Positions 34,182 through 44,413 of a stretch of 64,000 nt of DNA are shown in pieces. The DNA is from Andalucia godoyi. Its lineage: Eukaryota > Discoba > Jakobea > Jakobida > Andaluciidae. Position 1 is the stretch's first letter; each line of letters begins with the position of its first letter. The translations under genes and the position numbers were made by a program. The DNA is taken from contig VRVR01000012.1 in the NCBI GenBank assembly GCA_009859145.1, positions 1-64,000 of the forward strand, read 5' to 3'. The notes under the pieces are model-generated. The model saw nothing but the letters and a program-made list of their open reading frames with translations, did not search any database and was not told the origin of the DNA.

Positions 34182-35276
34182 CTAGTTCTTCTTGCCCTTC
34201 TTCTTCTTCTTTGCCGACTTATTTGCACTTCCCGAGCTCGGCTGCTTTGCTTGTTCCTCTTCATCCACATCTGCTGGATCCGCAGCGCTGTCGTCCTCGA
34301 CAGCTGCAGATGTCTGTCGTCCCTCATCCTCGGTGGCTTCCGGACTCATTGCTCGAACATCGTCTTCAAACTCGATCCTTCTGCCATTCTCTGCACGCTC
34401 AGCATCTTGCTCGCTTCTCGCAGGTGTGGAATTCGGCGTCTTGAAGTCCTCGAGGTTCGTATGCGTCGTGGCAGGTGTTGCGTGCACTGCATCAACACCG
34501 CCATTCCCAACAGCACCGGCCTTCTCACCGACGCCGGCAGAACCACCGGTAGTTGCAGGCTGGGACGGGGACTGTCCCGTCTCTTTTGACGCAGTAGCAG
34601 TGGCAGCAGCAGGTGCAGCAGGATATTCTGGAATTTCCCCGCGTTGAAGCATGGTGCGCAGCTCAGACCGCGATTTTGTCTGCGGCGCGAGTGAGTTGAG
34701 TGCATATTCTACAAACTTGCTGAACATGCTGCCGTATTCTTCCGCTACTTCCCCGGCTGCATGTCCACTAGCACCGCTGGAATTCGCAGCCACAGAGGCC
34801 TGGATCGCACGGATTGTGTCTTCTGCCTGTGCATCCACAAGCATCTGCTTTGCATCTTTGTCCTGCGCAAGCCAGTATACAAGACCAATCAGCGCCATCT
34901 TCAAATTTCGAGATGCGCCGTCTGCATTCAGCATGTCCACGGTCCGTCTCGGGACATTTGCAGCCCGAAGCACTGCAATCGGCTCGTCGCCGTCCTGCGC
35001 GTAGAGTTGCAGCACTCGAACGCAGTACTCGAGATCCAGATGAGAGGCAAGCCTCGCAAGAATGTCCAAGTCGTTCATCAGAATCCGGCGGTTCTTCGAA
35101 AACAGCGACAGCTGGTATAGCTGCTGCAGCTCAAAAAGGTCCTCTGGATTCGACTCGGAAAGCACATTGCTCGACAGCTTGTCTAGAATCGCGCGCGCCT
35201 TGGACTTTGTCGAGGACGGAGTTGCTGGAACCCCAGAAGATGGTCCACCATGAGACACCGGGGACGTAGTCATCAT
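34182..35276 (-). CDS. Orphan protein with N-terminal helical domain and acidic/Lys tail
   Basis: 364 residues from ATG 35276. About 25-190 is helix-rich and could be an armadillo-like fold (ARAILDKLSSNVLSESNPED, then DLDILARLASHLDLEYCVRV and RNLKMALIGLVYWLAQDKDA). About 205-350 is low complexity (Ala, Thr, Gly, Asp/Glu). The C-terminus is KKKKKGKKN, a strongly basic tail that could bind RNA or direct the protein to the nucleus. An HSP70-nucleotide-exchange-like (Fes1/HSPBP1) helical fold is conceivable from the armadillo-type pattern, but I cannot support that from the sequence alone. Confidence 0.7.
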   Translation of the reverse strand: MMTTSPVSHGGPSSGVPATPSSTKSKARAILDKLSSNVLSESNPEDLFELQQLYQLSLFSKNRRILMNDLDILARLASHLDLEYCVRVLQLYAQDGDEPIAVLRAANVPRRTVDMLNADGASRNLKMALIGLVYWLAQDKDAKQMLVDAQAEDTIRAIQASVAANSSGASGHAAGEVAEEYGSMFSKFVEYALNSLAPQTKSRSELRTMLQRGEIPEYPAAPAAATATASKETGQSPSQPATTGGSAGVGEKAGAVGNGGVDAVHATPATTHTNLEDFKTPNSTPARSEQDAERAENGRRIEFEDDVRAMSPEATEDEGRQTSAAVEDDSAADPADVDEEEQAKQPSSGSANKSAKKKKKGKKN

Positions 35277-35883
35277 TCGGCGAATCTTGGTTCACTTTTC
35301 TCTTTTCACTTTTCTGAAGGTCCTGCAAAAGACAAACAACTGAAAAGGCGAGGAAACGACAATTATCAGCCTCTCTTTTTTTTTTTCTTTTTTTTTTCCT
35401 TTAAAGTTTTGAAACTTTTGAGACTTTTGAGACTTTTGAGACTTTTGAAACTGTTTTGAATAAAAAGAAGAAAAGGAAAAGGAAAAGGAAAAGAAAAAAG
35501 GAAAAAGAAAAAGAAAAAGGAAATAGAATGAATGTGGATTTTTTTTTCTTATTCAATGTACGTTTGATTGCATTTTTTGCGGCGTCGAGAAGAAACGAAT
35601 GGACTCCAACGAAAAAGCGTCAAACATGAAGTGCAGAAGAAGGCGAAGGGACTACTGTCGTTTTTCTTTTTCCCCTTGCTTTTCGAATTTCGAATTTCAA
35701 ACCCCGCGGCGAAGTGCTAACGCTCTGTGTGTGTGTGTGTGTTTGTGTGTGTGTCGCTCTCTGTCTGTCTTTTCTGGCACTGTTGTCTGCTGCGGGGTTC
35801 AACAGAAGAGGGGAAAGATCAGGATGGCCACCGGTCAGCGTTCAGTAATGGACTCGTGGACTGTTGGAATATGGAGACTGTCG
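35277..35883. other. Intergenic region with 9-mer and purine repeats
   Basis: Tandem TTTTGAGAC units at about 35404-35455 and an (AAAAGG)n-like stretch at 35463-35522, then a (GT)n tract at 35727-35752. These are upstream of the minus-strand orphan at 34182-35276. No gene is supported. Confidence 0.5.
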
Positions 35884-36279
35884 TCACCGCGGATACTCTG
35901 CTTGCGAAGGATGTCGGTTCATCCGCTCAACCGCAAGCAACCGAAGCAGTGCATTGAATCGGGCGTAATGCTCCTCAACTGCCATCTTTTCCAGTGCGTC
36001 TTCCCGGGACATGCCGTCCGCCAGCCGGGCAATTTTCCCCGAATGTTCCTGCTGTAGTGGATGCCTGCTCGAGCACGCCACCGACGTCGCGTCTTCTTCC
36101 TGCTGCTGCCGGGACCGCTTCTTCTTTGGGTTACTCGCTTCTTGTAGTGGACTCAACTGATGTTTCTCAAACGAGTGTCGTGGCGGCGATGACGATGGCG
36201 ATGGTGATGACGATGGCGATGGAAGCAGAGAACCATCCATCCGTGGAGAATCGTGGACCGGTAACGTGAGACCGTGCAT
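35884..36279 (-). CDS. Small orphan protein (131 aa)
   Basis: From ATG 36279. The N-terminal half is Ser/Pro-rich (SLLPSPSSSPSPSSSPPRH) with a basic NPKKKRSRQQQ that may be a nuclear signal. The C-terminal 45 residues form a predicted amphipathic helix region (SGKIARLADGMSREDALEKM, then HYARFNALLRLLAVERM). No family is recognised. The helix part looks selected and the Ser/Pro part is disordered. A short transcription-related or chromatin-associated protein would fit the composition, but this is speculation. Confidence 0.5.
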   Translation of the reverse strand: MHGLTLPVHDSPRMDGSLLPSPSSSPSPSSSPPRHSFEKHQLSPLQEASNPKKKRSRQQQEEDATSVACSSRHPLQQEHSGKIARLADGMSREDALEKMAVEEHYARFNALLRLLAVERMNRHPSQAEYPR

Positions 36280-37409
36280 AATCACTCTTGCGGACACGCC
36301 TCCCTATACTCTTCTTTAAAATCACTATATAGTTGTTCAGCTTAATATAATAAAGAGGGAAAAAAGAGAAAACTGCTCTAATCCTTGTCTTTTTGAAATC
36401 GAAACGTCAGTCGAAACTCGACAGTCGCTTTACGCGCGCTTTCTCGGGTTTCCTTTTCTTTTTGGTTTCGGGTTTTCTTGCTGTCCACTACGTACGTTTT
36501 TTGTCGCAGTATAGGGTATTGCCCTCCCACCCAAAACCTCTCCCAAACATTTGGCTCGCATGCTGCGCCTCAGACAGATTATTTGACGTAAAGTGACTTT
36601 TACAATCCATCATCAATTGCACGGAATCGGCTCTCAATATTCGAGGGTGTCTCATTGGACCTCGACCGGCACACCCACGCCGCCGCGACACCAATCACAA
36701 CAACAGCAACCGGTAACAACAATAATCTGCAGAAGAAAAAAGGCCGGCCTTCACTCATCAGCAATGTCGACGGCTGCCATACTATACGATGATATTCACA
36801 GCCGTCCACCCAGACGTTTGGGTTGGATGGTTGTACCGATATTATCTTTCTTGGGAGGCTCCGTGCGTTGTTTGCTGTTCTTTCCGTTGGCTGCGGCGCG
36901 GTTTCGAGCGACTGGCTGCAAAAGGAGGGGGAGACACAGAAACAAGAAACACGGGAATGCCCTAGTGCACCTTTCGGATTAGAAAACTGAAAAGCGGGCA
37001 CTGGAATGGAAAATGAAAATGAAAAAGAGGCGTGAAACGCAAGGAGTCTGCTGACGGGGAAAGGAAACGAAAAAATGTGTGGGCAGATCACTGAAGAGCG
37101 ATGTTCCATGACGGGGGGAATCTTCTCCCCACAACCGCTTTTGACCTTCGATGCCCGCAAGCAGTGCAAACGAGCATCCGTCCATCTTCTTCTGTTTGGG
37201 TGCTGGGGCAGAAGGAGGCTTGCATATCATATTCTTTGTTTTCGAGGTTTATTTTTTTTCATTTATTTTTCTTTAATTGCATTGCGCCGTACTGTGCCGT
37301 GCAGTGCTGTGACGAAGGGTAGCGGAGCGATTAACGACACCGAAAAGGGAGAGAGAACAGAAGGAGGCACAAAGAAGAAAGAAAAGAAGAAGATAAACGC
37401 GTCAGTAGC
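36280..37409. other. Intergenic region containing repeat family 3, copy E
   Basis: Between the minus-strand small orphan and the EF-hand gene. It includes the 245-bp element at 36491-36735 (listed separately) and, from 37320 to 37405, a purine-rich leader just before the EF-hand ATG. No gene is supported. Confidence 0.45.
36491..36735 (+). repeat. Dispersed repeat family 3, copy E (245 bp)
   Basis: The reverse complement of this stretch recurs at 39373-39487 and 39899-40006, in the same internal order but split by about 410 bp. Conserved blocks include CTCTCAATATTCGAG and AAAGTGACTTTTACAATC. No coding capacity is convincing, although one frame (DCKSHFTSNNLSEAQHA) is partly kept between copies. 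Confidence 0.75.
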
Positions 37410-37877
37410 ATGAGTTTCTTGGGGCTGAGCCAGGAGGAAATTGAAGCGGCGTCTGCGATCTTTTCCGAGTACGATGCGGATCATTCGGGGGTTATTGATG
37501 CATGGGAGCTGAAGCGTGCATTGACGCGGCTGGGGCAAGCTCCTTCCGAAGACGAGGTGTTTGCGCTGTTGAGCGAGGCGGATACCACGGGAGATGCAAA
37601 GATCGACTTTGGAGAGTTTCTGCGAGTAATATCTATGCACAAGACCACACATAACCAGGAGACGTTGGAGGACGAGATTTTCGAGGCATACCTCTCGCTT
37701 GGTGGAACGCCGGATAAGAAGGGGTTCGTTGACAAACAGACGGTCGTCGAAACCATCCGCAAGTTTGGGCTTCTCATTGATGTCGAGGGGCTTTTCAATG
37801 AAATTGATGTCGACAACAACAGAAAAGTTGACTACGCGGAGTTTGCACAATTCCTTCGTGAAGCCACCAAGAGCTGA
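37410..37877 (+). CDS. Calmodulin/centrin-like EF-hand protein
   Basis: A 155-residue protein with four EF-hand positions. Loop 1 DADHSGVIDAWE and loop 4 DVDNNRKVDYAE are canonical calcium loops. Loop 2 DTTGDAKIDFGE is nearly canonical. Loop 3 (GGTPDKKGFVDKQT) has lost the first acidic ligand and is probably silent. The length and pairing are those of calmodulin, but the sequence is too divergent to be calmodulin itself, and the centrin N-terminal basic extension is missing. A flagellar or cytoskeletal calcium sensor is possible. The gene sits between the two inverted repeat-family-3 copies together with Brr6. Confidence 0.85.
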   Translation: MSFLGLSQEEIEAASAIFSEYDADHSGVIDAWELKRALTRLGQAPSEDEVFALLSEADTTGDAKIDFGEFLRVISMHKTTHNQETLEDEIFEAYLSLGGTPDKKGFVDKQTVVETIRKFGLLIDVEGLFNEIDVDNNRKVDYAEFAQFLREATKS

Positions 37878-38107
37878 GCATCCTGCTGGTTGCGTTCTTT
37901 GTAATCTGTGTTGCTGTATGCATGTCCGTTGTTTCGCTGCTCGTCGTTCGTCATCTCGCAATGCATTTGTCGAAACAAAACTAGTTGAGGAGGAAGGGGG
38001 AGACATCATTATAATAATAAAGCACGACGGGGTAGTGAGCGCGCGGCAGTAACATGCAGTGCCGTAATGTACAAAATGACAAGGGTGGGAAGAACACCAA
38101 AGCAATG

Positions 38108-39163
38108 CTAGTCCGAGTCGTCGACATGGCCTCTGGAATGAGATCGCCGGTATGCACCGCTTGCGGAAGCGGCGCTCTTGCTGGTGCTTCGGGGAGTGAG
38201 GGAGTTACTGAACTGGGTCGCGAGGCTCCGTATGTCCTCGGGCGAGAGCTGGAGTCGTGGAGGTTGCAAGTAGCTGTGGACTGGGCTTGGAACCGAGACG
38301 AGAGCAGGGAGGGGCGACGATGCGACAACAGGTGGGCTGGACTGTTGCCAAGACCGTAGCATCCATGTGGACCCGACGATGGCGACCATCAGTGCAGAAA
38401 GACCGACGAGAATTGTCTTTGTCGACAGTGGCTCGACAAAAGAATTGATGATGGTTGCGACTGTCTCTGCAGAAATACGAGTCCGAGCGACCATTCTTGG
38501 ATCGCGGCGCATACACTGTTCCCATAATGCGCACGTTGTTGCCAAGACCGGAGGACGATTTGGATCGTCGCACCTGTTTTCCCTCCACTGACGCTGACAC
38601 TCACCAATCTGCGTCAGTACATCCTGCGAAAACTCGTCTACCCGCAGCTCCACATCGTGCTGCACAGACGCATAGAGCAGATAAAACACATATCCAAAGA
38701 GCGCAAAGATGCCGATATGAAAAGACATTTGTGCATACGTCCCCACGACGCGAGGAGCATCCGGATGCAGCGGCAGCGTAAAGACCCTGTACAGAACCCG
38801 GCTAAGAAACGCACATATCGCAACTGGGATGTAGGCTATGCTCCAGAACGCGCGGGTCACAATTGACGAACCAACGGACCCATCTTCATCGTTGTCGCTA
38901 CCCGCAGAAGCAGCATCATCATCTTCTTGTTCCTCCTCCTCTCCCATTCTATTGGTATATACATTTGGAGCGCGCCTGGCATTCCTGCGGTTATTCCCCG
39001 AAGTGTTTTTAGCCCTTCCAGAGTTTTCATCACAATCATCGCGAACAAAATGAACGTCGGAAACATCGCGCATCGGAACATCAATGTCGTGTGCTTCGTC
39101 GTCATCCGTCACAACTCGGCGCGTTCGGCGGAAAAACATTCGCTTCTTGAACGTCACAGGCAT
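38108..39163 (-). CDS. Brr6/Brl1-family nuclear-envelope protein
   Basis: 351 residues. An acidic, disordered N-terminus (about 1-100) is followed by a hydrophobic segment at about 143-165 (MSFHIGIFALFGYVFYLLYA), a luminal domain with the family's cysteine pattern (GECQRQWRENRC, then LATTCALWEQCMRRDP, about 188-222), VIINSFVEPLS-like sequence TIINSFVEPLSTKT, and a second membrane span (ILVGLSALMVAIVGSTWML). This Cys-x(n)-W-E-x-C-M-x-R-D-P block is the di-sulphide domain of Brr6/Brl1, which act in nuclear-pore assembly at the nuclear envelope. The Ser/Pro-rich C-terminus is disordered. The family is known mainly from fungi and other organisms with closed mitosis. Confidence 0.85.
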   Translation of the reverse strand: MPVTFKKRMFFRRTRRVVTDDDEAHDIDVPMRDVSDVHFVRDDCDENSGRAKNTSGNNRRNARRAPNVYTNRMGEEEEQEDDDAASAGSDNDEDGSVGSSIVTRAFWSIAYIPVAICAFLSRVLYRVFTLPLHPDAPRVVGTYAQMSFHIGIFALFGYVFYLLYASVQHDVELRVDEFSQDVLTQIGECQRQWRENRCDDPNRPPVLATTCALWEQCMRRDPRMVARTRISAETVATIINSFVEPLSTKTILVGLSALMVAIVGSTWMLRSWQQSSPPVVASSPLPALVSVPSPVHSYLQPPRLQLSPEDIRSLATQFSNSLTPRSTSKSAASASGAYRRSHSRGHVDDSD

Positions 39164-39372
39164 GCCTATGGTGGCGGTAGCGGTGGCGAGGGCGGTGGCG
39201 ATGGGTATGCTACTCGGATTGGAAACGAGCCTGCGAGACTTTTTATTTTCAGAAGTCAGAACAAGGTGACAAAACTGCAGATCCCATCGATTGCCAACAC
39301 GCGAGCAAAAAAAGAAAGAAAAAAGAAGAAGAAGAAAACACTTCAGACGCTGACTGTAGATCAGTCCTCATT

Positions 39373-39487
39373 CTGCGGATTGCTGTAACAGGTTGCTGTC
39401 GTTGGTGTTGTCGTGGCGGCGTAGGTGCACAGGTCGAGGCCCAATGAGACACTCTCGAATATTGAGAGCTGCATTCCTTGTAATCGA
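39373..39487 (-). repeat. Dispersed repeat family 3, fragment F
   Basis: Reverse complement of about 36616-36735. It shares CTCTCAATATTCGAG and GCCGCC-ACGACA-type blocks. Together with fragment G it reconstitutes an inverted, interrupted copy of element E. Confidence 0.75.
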
Positions 39488-39594
39488 TGATTCCTTCGTC
39501 GCCCCCCCTCTCTCTGTGTGTGGCGCACACCATTGCCAATCAACAAAATAAATACAATATCCGCTCGATTGTAATGGTGAAAACAAAGAATGAA

Positions 39595-39694
<100 letters not shown>

Positions 39695-39898
39695 CCAGTG
39701 GATGAAAAATGCGGAATGGCAATAAAAGAAGCTCGTTGAAATCCCTAGTTTTTTCCTGGTTCCCAAAGTCCAAATGGTTCTAACGAATACACTCATTGAT
39801 TGATCAATTCGAGAGCTCTGAACAGGAAAATAGGCCGTTTCTGTTTTGGGGTGCGCAGACCCATGGATATCCCACTCAAAAGAGGAACTTCATCTTGA

Positions 39899-40006
39899 TT
39901 GTAAAAGTCACTTTATGCCAAATAATCTGTTTGAAGCGCAGCATGTGCGACAAGTGTTTGGAGAGAGGTTTTGGTTTGAAGGGAGGGTATACGCTTACCG
40001 TACGTC
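39899..40006 (-). repeat. Dispersed repeat family 3, fragment G
   Basis: Reverse complement of about 36491-36608, sharing TGTAAAAGTCACTTTA and GAGAGGTTTTGG blocks. It lies 410 bp beyond fragment F. The intervening DNA carries the (GA)n tract and is absent from copy E. Confidence 0.75.
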
Positions 40007-40197
40007 ATTCCTATTGTCGGGGTATATTCAGCTTCTTTTCAAGTTCTTCATTCGAATGTGCGCTTCGCTTCATGGCTGGCTTTGGCTGCTTCCTTTTGTC
40101 GCTTTCCTTCTTTGCATTCTCTTTGCCTTTTCGGATTGCTGAATTTGCGGATCTCGGATTCTCAATACCTCTTTTCTCATTGTTTTTAAACGTAGTA

Positions 40198-42087
40198 ATG
40201 CTGACGCTCCGTCGCTCAATACCAAGCATCCATCGTGGGTTTTCCACGATGAGTTTGCCCAGACTTCCCGAAGTCAAGAACGAACAAATGGCATGCCCCT
40301 TTCTTCTTCCTGTTTCTCTTCCTCCTTATCAGCTTGTTGCTACTGGATGGATTGCTTGTTTGAAGAACAAAAAACTAATCCGATGATGATTTTCCCCTGC
40401 CACTTTCCCTTCCTCCATTTCTTTTTTGTTTTTATTTCTTATATTATTATTTTTATTTTTAAATTTGGTTTTCCTTTGGCTTTAGCTTGATTATCGACCT
40501 GGATCAGCCGAACGTGCAGCGCTGTCAAAGGCTGTTGCATCGCTCAAAGCGCAGGGTGCGATTGATATTCCGTGCATTGTGAATGGAAAGGAATACTTTA
40601 CGGGAAAGACGGTGAATCAGGGGATGCCGTCTTCTCACGGTACTGTGCTTGCGCGTGTGCACCATGCGACTCCGGCAATTCTGAAGGACGCGATTGCAGG
40701 GTCGCTTAAAGTGCGCAGAGACTGGGCGAATCTTCCTTATGCTGAACGTGCAGCTGTGTTTTTGCAAGCTGCAGAGTACTTGTCGACCACGGACCGTGCA
40801 CTGATTTGTGGAGCGACGGTGCTTGGGCAGGCAAAGACCGCATGGCAAGCGGAAATCGATGCTGCAGCGGAGACGATTGATTTTTGGAGATTTTCGGCTG
40901 CGTATGGTGAGCAGATTTACGGACTGCAACCGGAACATCACTCCCCAGGCGTCTGGAATCGGATGGAGTATCGTCCGTTGGAAGGATTTGTGTTTGCGGT
41001 ATCGCCATTCAATTTTACTGCGATTGGGTCGAACCTGGTGTCCGCTCCGGCTCAGATGGGAAATGTTGTGCTTTGGAAACCGTCGGACACGGCTGCGTTC
41101 TCCAACTACTACATCTACAAGCTGCTGCAGAAGAGCGGTCTGCCAGATGGCGTGGTCCAGTTCCTGCCATTTGCACCCACCGCAGATACATCGGACGTCG
41201 TGCTGAAGGACAAGGATCTGGCGGGACTGCATTTCACGGGTTCCACGCAGACCTTCCAGAGACTCTTTAAGACGATCGGTGAGAACATCGAACAGTACCG
41301 TGGGTACCCGAGGATTGTGGGTGAAACTGGCGGAAAGAACTTCCACTTTGCACACCCGTCTGCGGATCCCGTGCATGTTGCGCTGCAGACGGTGCGCTCT
41401 GCCTTTGAGTATTCCGGACAAAAGTGCTCGGCGTGCTCCAGACTGTATGTACCCCGCAGCATCTGGCCGGCTGTGAAGCAACGCATGTTGAGCGAATTGG
41501 CCAAGTTCAAGGTCGGACAGCCCGATGACTTCACGTCGTATGCGTCGGCGGTGATTGATGCAAAATCGTTTGCAAAGATCAAGTCATATGTGGAGCATGT
41601 CAGGTCTGACAAGTCGTGCACGTTCCTGCACTCTGGAAAGATGGACGATTCTGTTGGGTACTTTGTGGAACCGCAGTTTGTGGAGACCACGAACCCGCTT
41701 GCGCGAACCATGTGCGAAGAGATCTTTGGACCGTTCCTCACTGCATACGTCTATGAAGACTCCGAGTACGAAAAGACAATGAAACTGGCAGCCGAGTCGT
41801 CGATCTATTCGCTCACGGGGTCGTTCTTTTCTCGTGACCGGCAGTCGATTCACCATGCGCATGATGTCCTTCTTGAGGCCTGCGGAAACTTTTACGTGAA
41901 TGACAAGTCAACCGGTGCCGTTGTTGGCCAGCAGCCGTTCGGTGGTGCCCGCGGTTCCGGCACGAATGACAAGGCTGGCTTCGTTTTCAATCTGATTCGG
42001 TGGACGTCTCCGCGAACGATCAAGGAGAACTTCAGGCCGATTTCCGCTGTGGAGTACCCGTCCATCGATCCCGTGAAGTCTGCGTGA
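40198..42087 (+). CDS. ALDH4A1: Delta-1-pyrroline-5-carboxylate dehydrogenase, two exons (40198-40290, 40486-42087)
   Basis: A 564-residue mitochondrial P5C dehydrogenase (oxidises glutamate semialdehyde to glutamate in proline catabolism). Exon 1 encodes MLTLRRSIPSIHRGFSTMSL, an Arg-rich presequence, and ends VKNEQM. Exon 2 begins LDYRPGSAERAALSKAVASL, and the spliced protein aligns without gaps to the family's NEP-x-L-x-Y-x-P-GS entry. The catalytic Cys345 lies in SGQKCSAC and the general base Glu311 in VGETGGKNFHF. The end FGGARGSGTNDKAG is also typical. Without splicing, exon 2 would need a GTG start at 40579 and would lose the conserved N-terminus. AATAAA is at about 42132. Confidence 0.92.
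40291..40485 (+). other. GC-AG intron in P5CDH (195 nt, phase 0)
   Basis: The donor is ATG|GCATGC and the acceptor TTTAG|CTTGAT. A CTAAT branch-like string lies near 40375-40379. The boundary was fixed by the protein alignment, in which exon 1 ends and exon 2 begins with no gap relative to the family. A stop (TAG at 40483) in the exon 2 frame immediately before the acceptor rules out continuous translation. Confidence 0.75.
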
Positions 42088-42257
42088 TCGGCAGCCCACT
42101 CTTCACGCGTGCATGCAGGTCGATGAACTGAAATAAAAACGCCACCACCACAACAACAACAACAAGAAGAAGAAGAAGAAGTACAAAATGGATTGAAGTC
42201 TCTTGGAATCCTTGTCCATAAACGCCCATTCTTGTTTCAAATGTCCTTTATCTCGTT
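42088..42257. other. Convergent intergenic region P5CDH / KDEL receptor
   Basis: Contains AATAAA near 42132 and a compound microsatellite of CAC, CAA and AAG triplets at about 42142-42181. No gene is visible. Confidence 0.5.
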
Positions 42258-42899
42258 TTATTGGGGAAGGCGCATCTTTCGTCCCTTCATCACAGTGTTG
42301 TAATAATGATAGAAAAAGTCTCCAAAGACTGCGGCTTGGATCAATCCTGCGGTCCATGCAATGAGCGAATAGTGCCCCGTCGACACCAGTCTCCAGATCC
42401 AGTTCAGGAGGTAGAACACGCGATAGCCGCCGAGCGTAAACACATAGTGAGCATTCATGGTCTCGACTTCGCCGCGCTTTTGCAACATGAAGAGCTGTGG
42501 GAGAATCGCGACGGATTCGAGCCAGATGGAAAAAGACCACAGAACCTCAAAGAATGAAAGCCATGGATGGTGGAACACGACGCCAAACGCCGCGCACGGG
42601 GCGATAATGTACCAGATGTTGAATGTGTCCGAGTCTGCTTCGTACGTGCGCTTGTACTTCACCATCATCAAGTACACAACGGAGTACGACGCGCCGAGAA
42701 ACAGGATCTTCAATATTGTGTTGTACAACCCGGCCCAGTAGAGGAAGAGGTCCAAGTATCGGCATGTGAGCAACACTGCATACAAGATTTGCGACTTTAG
42801 AGAGAGTCCTGCACACGAACGGCTCTTGTAAAGTCGATACAGAATAATAAGAATTGACGCAATGTGCAGCAAATCTCCTGCAATCCGGAATATGTTCAT
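42258..42899 (-). CDS. KDELR: KDEL receptor (ER lumen protein retaining receptor)
   Basis: A 213-residue seven-span receptor that returns KDEL-tagged proteins from the Golgi to the ER. It starts MNIFRIAGDLLHIASILIIL at ATG 42899, as in the family, and has GLSLKSQILYAVLLTCRYLD, LFLYW, YTIWYI-like DTFNIWYIIAPC and AILPQLFMLQKRGEVETMNA, all strongly conserved positions. The C-terminal cytosolic Lys/Arg signal for retrieval is KGRKMRLPQ. The length matches yeast Erd2 and animal KDELRs. The gene is head to head with ING. Confidence 0.96.
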   Translation of the reverse strand: MNIFRIAGDLLHIASILIILYRLYKSRSCAGLSLKSQILYAVLLTCRYLDLFLYWAGLYNTILKILFLGASYSVVYLMMVKYKRTYEADSDTFNIWYIIAPCAAFGVVFHHPWLSFFEVLWSFSIWLESVAILPQLFMLQKRGEVETMNAHYVFTLGGYRVFYLLNWIWRLVSTGHYSLIAWTAGLIQAAVFGDFFYHYYNTVMKGRKMRLPQ

Positions 42900-43603
42900 C
42901 GCGGAACAACGAAGGAGAATGAAGGTATAATGCCGAAAAAACAACTTTTGAAGGTTTTTTTTTTTTTCAAATTCCGATAATGACGGTCTTCTTTCCTTTC
43001 TTCACTGATGCTCGCACTATGTAATATCTGTAGAATCAGAAGAGAAAGAAATTTGAGTAGTCAAAAGAATTAAACATTAAATTTTTTATATTATATAAAG
43101 AGAGAGAAAGAGAGGGGAAAAAATATGAAAGAAGAAACGAAAAACCGGCCTTTTGAGAAGGAAAAAACATGCATTTAATAGTGCTTACTGCTTAGAAGGT
43201 GTGCTCGAGTGGACTGTGGACACTTCAACAACTGGGAGAGTACTTCTCGTACGACAGATCACAGGTCGTCCCTTCCCCTCCGCCCCCCTTTCTGAAGTCC
43301 CGAAACGAACCTCACGACTGCAGCGAAACCTGCACAGTCTCCCAGCGTTTGTTTTTTACATTCTGTTTTGTTGTTGTTGTATGCTTTTCTTTTTATCTGT
43401 TCCATGATTCCATGCTTCTATTTTTATCCTCCTGTTGATTCACTCATTCTCTACTCGTTTTTTTTTGAGGCTTCTGCATACCCCACTCGCACGACACGAC
43501 ACAGGACGAGCGAGTGTATAGTATCAGTTCATCAGGTACAGTACTTTATCTTTATCTTTCTTTTTTCTTCTTCCTTCCTTCCTTCCTTCCTTTGGTTGTT
43601 TGC
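42900..43603. promoter_or_regulatory. Divergent promoter KDEL receptor / ING
   Basis: The head-to-head interval includes a T-run at 42955-42967, an A/T and GA-rich stretch at 43075-43140, and a strong pyrimidine tract at 43546-43596 right before the ING start (TTCCTTCCTTCCTTCC). No gene is visible. Promoter function is inferred. Confidence 0.5.
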
Positions 43604-44413
43604 ATGGCGAATCCAGCTCCAAACCCGTCGTTTCTGGATCGGTTTTTAGACGATGTCGTTGGCATTCGCGGCGATCTTCGAAAGCATCTTTCACTGATGC
43701 GCGAGCTTGACGATGCATGCGAAAATCGATTGATGGATGTGGAAGATCAGGCATCAAGGTATGTTGCGGGGCTTCAGAAGGCGACGCGGCAGAAACAGCC
43801 CAAGCTCCCTGCACCCGAAATCCTGTCCAGGCTTCGCAGCCAGTATGATCAAGCACTGACATTGTCCGACGAAAAGATCGCGATAAGCAGACAAGTATAT
43901 GAGCTTGTGGACAGGCTCATCCAGAAGCTCGACAAGGATCTGTTCGACTTTGAAGCAGAGTTTGGGGATGTCTCCGCCTTGCTTTCACAAGCCTCCCTGT
44001 CGAAATCCGGCTCGCAGTCCAAGGATAAAGGAGGAGCTTCTTTTGCGGCTGGGAGTGGAGCCAACAGTTCGTTCATCGGTGGTGGCGGCGGCAGCGGCAG
44101 CGGAGGGATTTCGCTCACTGGTTCGAATCGAAAGCGGACGGCATCACAGGTTTCGGCATCCACTGTGGAGTCGTCTTCTGTTGTCGCGGACATGCCTATT
44201 GATTCTAGCGAACCGCGGTACTGTGTGTGCAACAATGTGTCGTACGGCGAGATGGTGGCATGCGATAATCCGGATTGCCCACACGGCGAGTGGTTCCATT
44301 ATGTCTGCGTTGGACTCAAAAGTGCCCCTTCTGGGACCTGGTACTGCCCAGGATGCAGAGAAGAGTTTAAAGCCATCGCGCAGAAGTCGGGCGTCCGGAA
44401 GAAGAGGTCGTGA
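43604..44413 (+). CDS. ING: ING-family PHD-finger chromatin protein
   Basis: 269 residues. The N-terminal ING helical domain (about 1-105) with FLDRFLDDVVGIRGDLRKHL and MRELDDACENRLMDVEDQA is the histone acetyltransferase/deacetylase-complex binding part. A Ser/Gly-rich linker follows, and the C-terminal PHD finger (about 205-250) reads CVCNNVSYGEMVACDN, HGEWFHYVCVGL and GTWYCPGC with the C4HC3 zinc ligands and the aromatic cage residues that read H3K4me3. It most resembles ING subunits of NuA4/Rpd3-type complexes. ATG 43604 is the first Met that gives the family's N-terminus. Confidence 0.93.
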   Translation: MANPAPNPSFLDRFLDDVVGIRGDLRKHLSLMRELDDACENRLMDVEDQASRYVAGLQKATRQKQPKLPAPEILSRLRSQYDQALTLSDEKIAISRQVYELVDRLIQKLDKDLFDFEAEFGDVSALLSQASLSKSGSQSKDKGGASFAAGSGANSSFIGGGGGSGSGGISLTGSNRKRTASQVSASTVESSSVVADMPIDSSEPRYCVCNNVSYGEMVACDNPDCPHGEWFHYVCVGLKSAPSGTWYCPGCREEFKAIAQKSGVRKKRS

